This document shows positions 60,157 through 64,000 of a stretch of 64,000 bases of DNA, piece by piece; position 1 is the stretch's first letter, and every line of letters starts with the position of its first letter. Both the position numbers and the translations under genes were made by a program. The stretch comes from Magicicada septendecula (Eukaryota; Arthropoda; Insecta; Hemiptera; Cicadidae), in contig JAWRYS010000714.1 in the NCBI GenBank assembly GCA_034769895.1, positions 1 to 64,000 on the forward strand. The letters are read 5' to 3'. Under the pieces are notes generated by a model. The model was not told where the DNA came from, searched no databases, and saw nothing but the letters and a program-made list of their open reading frames with translations.

Positions 60157-61173
60157 CTAACCATGGTCCATTAATTCAACTGCACCCGTTGTCCGGATGA
60201 CTGCAGTGTTCATACCAATTTTTTCACTTTTTACATATCTCTTGTGCATGATACAAAGCCAGTACTGTAACTCGGCTGATGCAAAATCTTCATTTAAGTC
60301 AGGGTATACAGTTATATTTAGCTCCTTCTGAATTATCAGGTATCGTATCTCCTCTATTCTAGCATAATCACTGGTATATCCTATCTTTCCATTCCCTTGG
60401 ATATCTGGACTATTTATCAAATGTTTTACGGGCATCTTCCGTATTAATGATATAATTGGTTTGGTCATATATTCTTTAACCGTTGATATTTTCATATAAT
60501 ATTTAAATTTATTTAAATTTTTTGTGATTGTTCTATTATGGTTTATTTTCATAAATTTTCTTCTATATTCCATACCTTTACAGAACTCTCTTCGTTCATT
60601 AATTGGGATGTTAAACGCACTAATTAATCCACCTTTCCTCATCTCCATTTCTTCTTTGGTATTGACTATTTTCTTTCTCCATATTTTCCTTATCTTCTGG
60701 ATATTCTCTTCTATGGTCAGATTTATTATAATACCTTCGGAAGTGCTGTCTAGTGTTTTAGACATATTCTTTAAACACTGCTCCATTTCTTTATTTGTCT
60801 CCCCCTCGCATTTATCCACTTCTGGGCTAAGCGTGTTATCGTTTTCAAACTTCCCTTCGAAAGTTTCCATTATCTCATTATTGAACTGCTCCTTCTTGTC
60901 CTCAATCTGCTTTAAACCTGCTTCGTTCATTTTTTCAATTCTTTCATCCATTCGCCTTAAGTTTTCTTTGTTCATTTGTAGGATTCCTTCCTTCATTTGT
61001 TTTAAACCCTCATTATTCCTATCTAACGTTTCGTGAATTTGGTTTAATCTTTCGTTCATTTGTTTTGAGGTTTCCTTAATTTCCTCATTTGTTTTATCTA
61101 ATTTTTCCTCCAGTCTCCTTGAGTTTTCCTTATTTTCCTCATTTGTTTTCCTCCTGTTTTCTAAAATTCTCAT
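60157..61173 (-). CDS. Frame B, gag-like (unit 12)
   Basis: Intact, consensus translation. Confidence 0.6.
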   Translation of the reverse strand: MRILENRRKTNEENKENSRRLEEKLDKTNEEIKETSKQMNERLNQIHETLDRNNEGLKQMKEGILQMNKENLRRMDERIEKMNEAGLKQIEDKKEQFNNEIMETFEGKFENDNTLSPEVDKCEGETNKEMEQCLKNMSKTLDSTSEGIIINLTIEENIQKIRKIWRKKIVNTKEEMEMRKGGLISAFNIPINERREFCKGMEYRRKFMKINHNRTITKNLNKFKYYMKISTVKEYMTKPIISLIRKMPVKHLINSPDIQGNGKIGYTSDYARIEEIRYLIIQKELNITVYPDLNEDFASAELQYWLCIMHKRYVKSEKIGMNTAVIRTTGAVELMDHG

Positions 61174-61450
61174 TAGTGAGTCTGTTATCTTCCTTAATAC
61201 TACTCATTAACTCCATTAATTTTTCCCAATTTAGTCCTTCTCTGGCTCCTGCTTTATCTATTTGGTCCCCTTGGGCAACTTCTTCGATTACTTCCCTTTC
61301 CTTGTCTGCCATTATTTCAGTTTCCGTTATTTCGTCTGTCTGTTGTCCCCTCTCACTATCTGTTATTATTTCTATTTCCTGTTCTTGTTCACCTTCTTCC
61401 TTCTCAGTATCTTCTGCCCTCCTCTTTGATCTAAATCTGGTATCATACAT
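61139..61450 (-). CDS. Frame A, gag-like N-terminal part (unit 12)
   Basis: Translation identical to unit 1. Confidence 0.55.
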   Translation of the reverse strand: MYDTRFRSKRRAEDTEKEEGEQEQEIEIITDSERGQQTDEITETEIMADKEREVIEEVAQGDQIDKAGAREGLNWEKLMELMSSIKEDNRLTNENFRKQEENK

Positions 61451-61521
61451 TTTTATTCTCCCACAGTTGCCTGCTCTGGTTAAGTAATATTATTATACTT
61501 ATAATTACTTAACTTAAGCCC

Positions 61522-61539
61522 TACACAAGTTGAGCGCCA
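61522..61539 (-). other. Primer-binding-site-like sequence, unit 12
   Basis: 18-mer unchanged. Confidence 0.6.
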
Positions 61540-61542
61540 ATT

Positions 61543-63819
61543 TGTAGGTAAACGGGTACGTACGGTTTAAACCCCACTGTTGGGTTTGTCAATTTGTTAA
61601 TACAACTATGCCAATATGTTTTGAATTATTTTAATTATGTAAATCTCGGAGATATTTGGAGTTGTGGGATGTATTGATATAGTTAATTAATATTAACTTA
61701 GCTCTCTAAAACCTATCAGTGTTTGTGTGCCTGCAACTTAAATAATTAATGAGTTATTTTATATTTCTGTTCAACCCTATTATACCTTGAAGAGAATTCT
61801 GTCTAGTTTTGTATGTTTACGCTCTCTCTTTGGTGTCAGATAATTCCGCTATAAGCGCTGTAGTATCGGCTCAACGAAACTTATAGGTTATTTCAATGTT
61901 TATGTTAACCAATTATTCTATACTTATTCAGTTACTTTTTTATTCCCAGCTCATTAAACCATACTCCAAATAACAAGATTTTGACAATATATAAATGTTC
62001 TTTATTTGTTTACTTCTCTAACATTGAATAATATATGTTCTAATTAACATATGCTTGGGCTATAGATTGTATGAATCGATTGTTGATTATTCTGATCCTT
62101 TATTTAAGTTTAGTTGTATAGTGTGTTTTATTTTGTAATTAATTTAATTCAGGGTGTGAAGGTTCTTGTAACTGTGGGGAAGATTAAAAATACATAGATA
62201 AGAATGCAAGATTTACAAATTTGAAGTGTTGTGTAGTTAGTATGATTAATATAATAATAATTTACCAGACTAGAACGAAGCAAATCGTGTAGGCGGTTGA
62301 TTGATAAATTTACTGTTCTGGACAATTATGCCGTACGATTTTCTTTCTTCTGTTTAATAAAAAGGAATTCTTCTCCTGTCCACTTCGGAATTACAGCTTT
62401 CTGGATTGGTTTACAGCCCGATGGATGCTTCTTCTGCAACGACAGGATCCAAATACGTTCTTCTCTCGGTTGAAGCAATTAGTGTTGTTCCGTGTTTTTT
62501 GAAAGGTTATAAATTCTGGTGTAGTGTATATTATTATTTGTGATACTTTTGACTCTTTCTATTTGTTTTAATGTATCGCCAATTCCTTTCGGATATGGGA
62601 CAGTTCAAGTCCTTCCTTGTATAATCCAGTTATTTATTCTCTATTCTGATTTCATTCTGTAGTATTATTTGGTTAAACTGTACTGATGATTCATAAATAT
62701 TGTTATTAGGATTTTGTGTTTTATAATAGTGTCTGATAATTTATAATATTCCGATTAAATAGATAATACTTGGGTTTTTAATCTCATCACGTTCAATTCA
62801 TCAAAGCAATTATTGTCAAAATCAACAACTTCTTCTCTTTTTGTCGTCCCTAGCAACACATGACTTCTTCCTTCTACATGTTTTGAATATAATGTTTATT
62901 TCATATATTTTTTGTCTATTCCTTATCAATTTGCTATCCTATCGGAATGTAACTTTACCAATAGTTGGTTTATTATTCTCTACACATATTCTGCTGGTTT
63001 TTTGATATAAGCCGGTTTTTTTTCCTTTTTTATATTTAATCCACTTTCGATATTATATGTTACTAATCGATATAATGGCATTATGGTATTATCATAATTT
63101 GTATAAATTTTATAATATATCATTAATTTAATGTTTTTTCTAGCTCTTCAAATCATATTCATTAATTATTTTATTAATTGATGTCCCTAACCTTTATGTT
63201 ATGAGTGGTTATATAGCGGTTTTGGTTGTTAGGCCTTTTATTGTAAACGGATCTACCTGTGTTTATAACTGGTAAACATCTATAGCCCCTTTTACATAAA
63301 TTCATACATACAATCAAATCTTAACTATTAACATTTACATAGACAATTATTTTTCTATATCTAATAACAATTTTATCTTGACCTATGGATCACATACAAG
63401 AAAATTCAAATCTATGAACATTGATTAGCTGCCTCATACTTCATTCTACAACAGTTATTGAATAATACAACTTGTTTCATTAACTCAACACATATTTGGT
63501 ATAACATAACATAAACTTTATCATAATACTTGTTGTCATAAAATAATATCTCTTAACTCAAAATTCTTATTTGCTATTAGTAAATTATTGTTTCATTTTT
63601 TGTCTGCCTTTCACTAAACATATATCATCAACTATTGTCTAACTTACAGGTTCGGTTATTCTTGTTAATATTACCTTGCATTCTTATTTAACTTTATCTA
63701 TGATTATAAATGTAATTATTAGATCTTTGTTCTATCATGGGGTTAGATATTGACTTGTTTATTATTCGGTGAATCTTGTTTTTATGTAACATGAATGCTA
63801 GCATTTCTGTTGCGTTACA
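61543..63819 (-). repeat. Putative LTR 13, 2277 bp
   Basis: Complete copy with the right-block haplotype and the 2-bp insertion (about 63169-63173); no private change noticed. Confidence 0.65.
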
Positions 63820-64000
63820 TATGCTCCCCCTCCTAAAAAAGTTTAGTTTACCTGAATGAAGTTTAGGTCAAATAAACTTGTCTTTTTCACATGCCTTTTC
63901 TTCATTTCATTGTTAATGGTTGACGATGGGATTTTCAATGTAACTTCATTAGACTAGTATTAATACTTTTTTTTATTTAATAACATTTCATCATTCTTAT
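63820..64000 (-). mobile_element. Internal region, unit 13, cut by the window end
   Basis: Only the purine tract and the element-3' end of the non-coding tail are present, and the sequence continues as in the other units. The array therefore runs past the window. Confidence 0.75.
63824..63834 (-). other. Polypurine-tract-like sequence, unit 13
   Basis: Unchanged, next to LTR 13. Confidence 0.55.

Larger units (their letters stand above)
58611..61542 (-). mobile_element. Internal region, unit 12
   Basis: Last complete internal region. Tail 60156-58626 without element-strand frames; no private change noticed. Confidence 0.75.
1..64000. repeat. Head-to-tail tandem array of a 5.2-kb LTR-retrotransposon-derived unit
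   Basis: The same sequence restarts at 1, 5208, 10426, 15644, 20861, 26068, 31275, 36482, 41689, 46886, 52095, 57304 and 62513, always in the same orientation and with no spacer. Copies are nearly identical by eye: single-base changes are few per unit, and indels are limited to 1, 2, 10 and 11 bp. Each period holds one putative LTR and one internal region, so neighbours share an LTR. Neither end of the array lies in the window, so no target-site duplication or flanking DNA can be seen. The repeat structure is directly visible; the retroelement interpretation rests on the LTR ends, primer site, purine tract and gag-like frames annotated below. Confidence 0.98.

Noticed and set aside
1-64000. 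CRISPR-like or bacterial repeat system
   Set aside because: Repeats are contiguous 5.2-kb units without unique spacers, and composition and gene style are eukaryotic.
1-64000. rDNA, histone or other functional gene array
   Set aside because: No rRNA, tRNA, 5S or histone-like sequence is recognisable in the unit.
1-64000. Array as a pure assembly artefact from looping through one repeat
   Set aside because: Position-sorted variants, a private nonsense mutation and unit-specific indels indicate distinct copies. The exact copy number may still be wrong.

Overview
The window is one uninterrupted head-to-tail array. A unit of about 5.2 kb repeats from base 1 to base 64000: twelve complete copies and the first 1.5 kb of a thirteenth, counted from base 1. 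No single-copy DNA, host gene, tRNA, rRNA or CRISPR array was seen. The sequence is strongly AT-rich, eukaryotic in character and without operons. The organism cannot be identified. The style of the encoded protein (an acidic, Lys/Glu/Asn-rich coiled coil) and the tRNA-primer-like site suggest an animal, perhaps an insect, but this is only an inference.

Each unit reads as an LTR retrotransposon on the minus strand, with adjacent copies sharing one LTR: (LTR-internal)n. In element order a unit holds: (1) a putative LTR of 2275-2277 bp beginning TGTAAC and ending CCTACA; (2) three bases later, an 18-nt primer-binding-site-like sequence beginning TGGCGC, resembling the 3' end of a tRNA-Lys; (3) a gag-like reading frame A of 103 codons; (4) frame B of 338 codons, which overlaps A by 35 nt in the +1 frame and continues the same coiled coil; (5) about 1.5 kb with no open frame on the element strand; (6) a purine tract next to the following LTR. 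No protease, reverse transcriptase, RNase H, integrase or zinc knuckle is visible. The element is therefore non-autonomous, or the array derives from an internally deleted element.

Unit lengths are 5207 bp (1, 5-8), 5218 (2, 3), 5217 (4), 5197 (9) and 5209 (10-12). Copies differ by only a few bases and small indels, and shared variants sort by position. Units 1-3 share one haplotype, unit 4 is transitional, 5-9 share another, and 10-13 share a further 2-bp insertion. This is the pattern expected of recent local tandem duplication or unequal exchange. Unit 4 has a nonsense mutation in frame B and unit 9 a 10-bp frameshifting deletion in B; the other ten B frames are intact.

The main points of interest are the conversion of an LTR element into a high-order tandem satellite whose period is exactly one LTR plus one internal region, and the conserved A/B frame junction at AAC AAA TGA, which could be a programmed +1 frameshift or a mutation inherited from the founder. 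True array length and copy order depend on the assembly and cannot be verified from this window.
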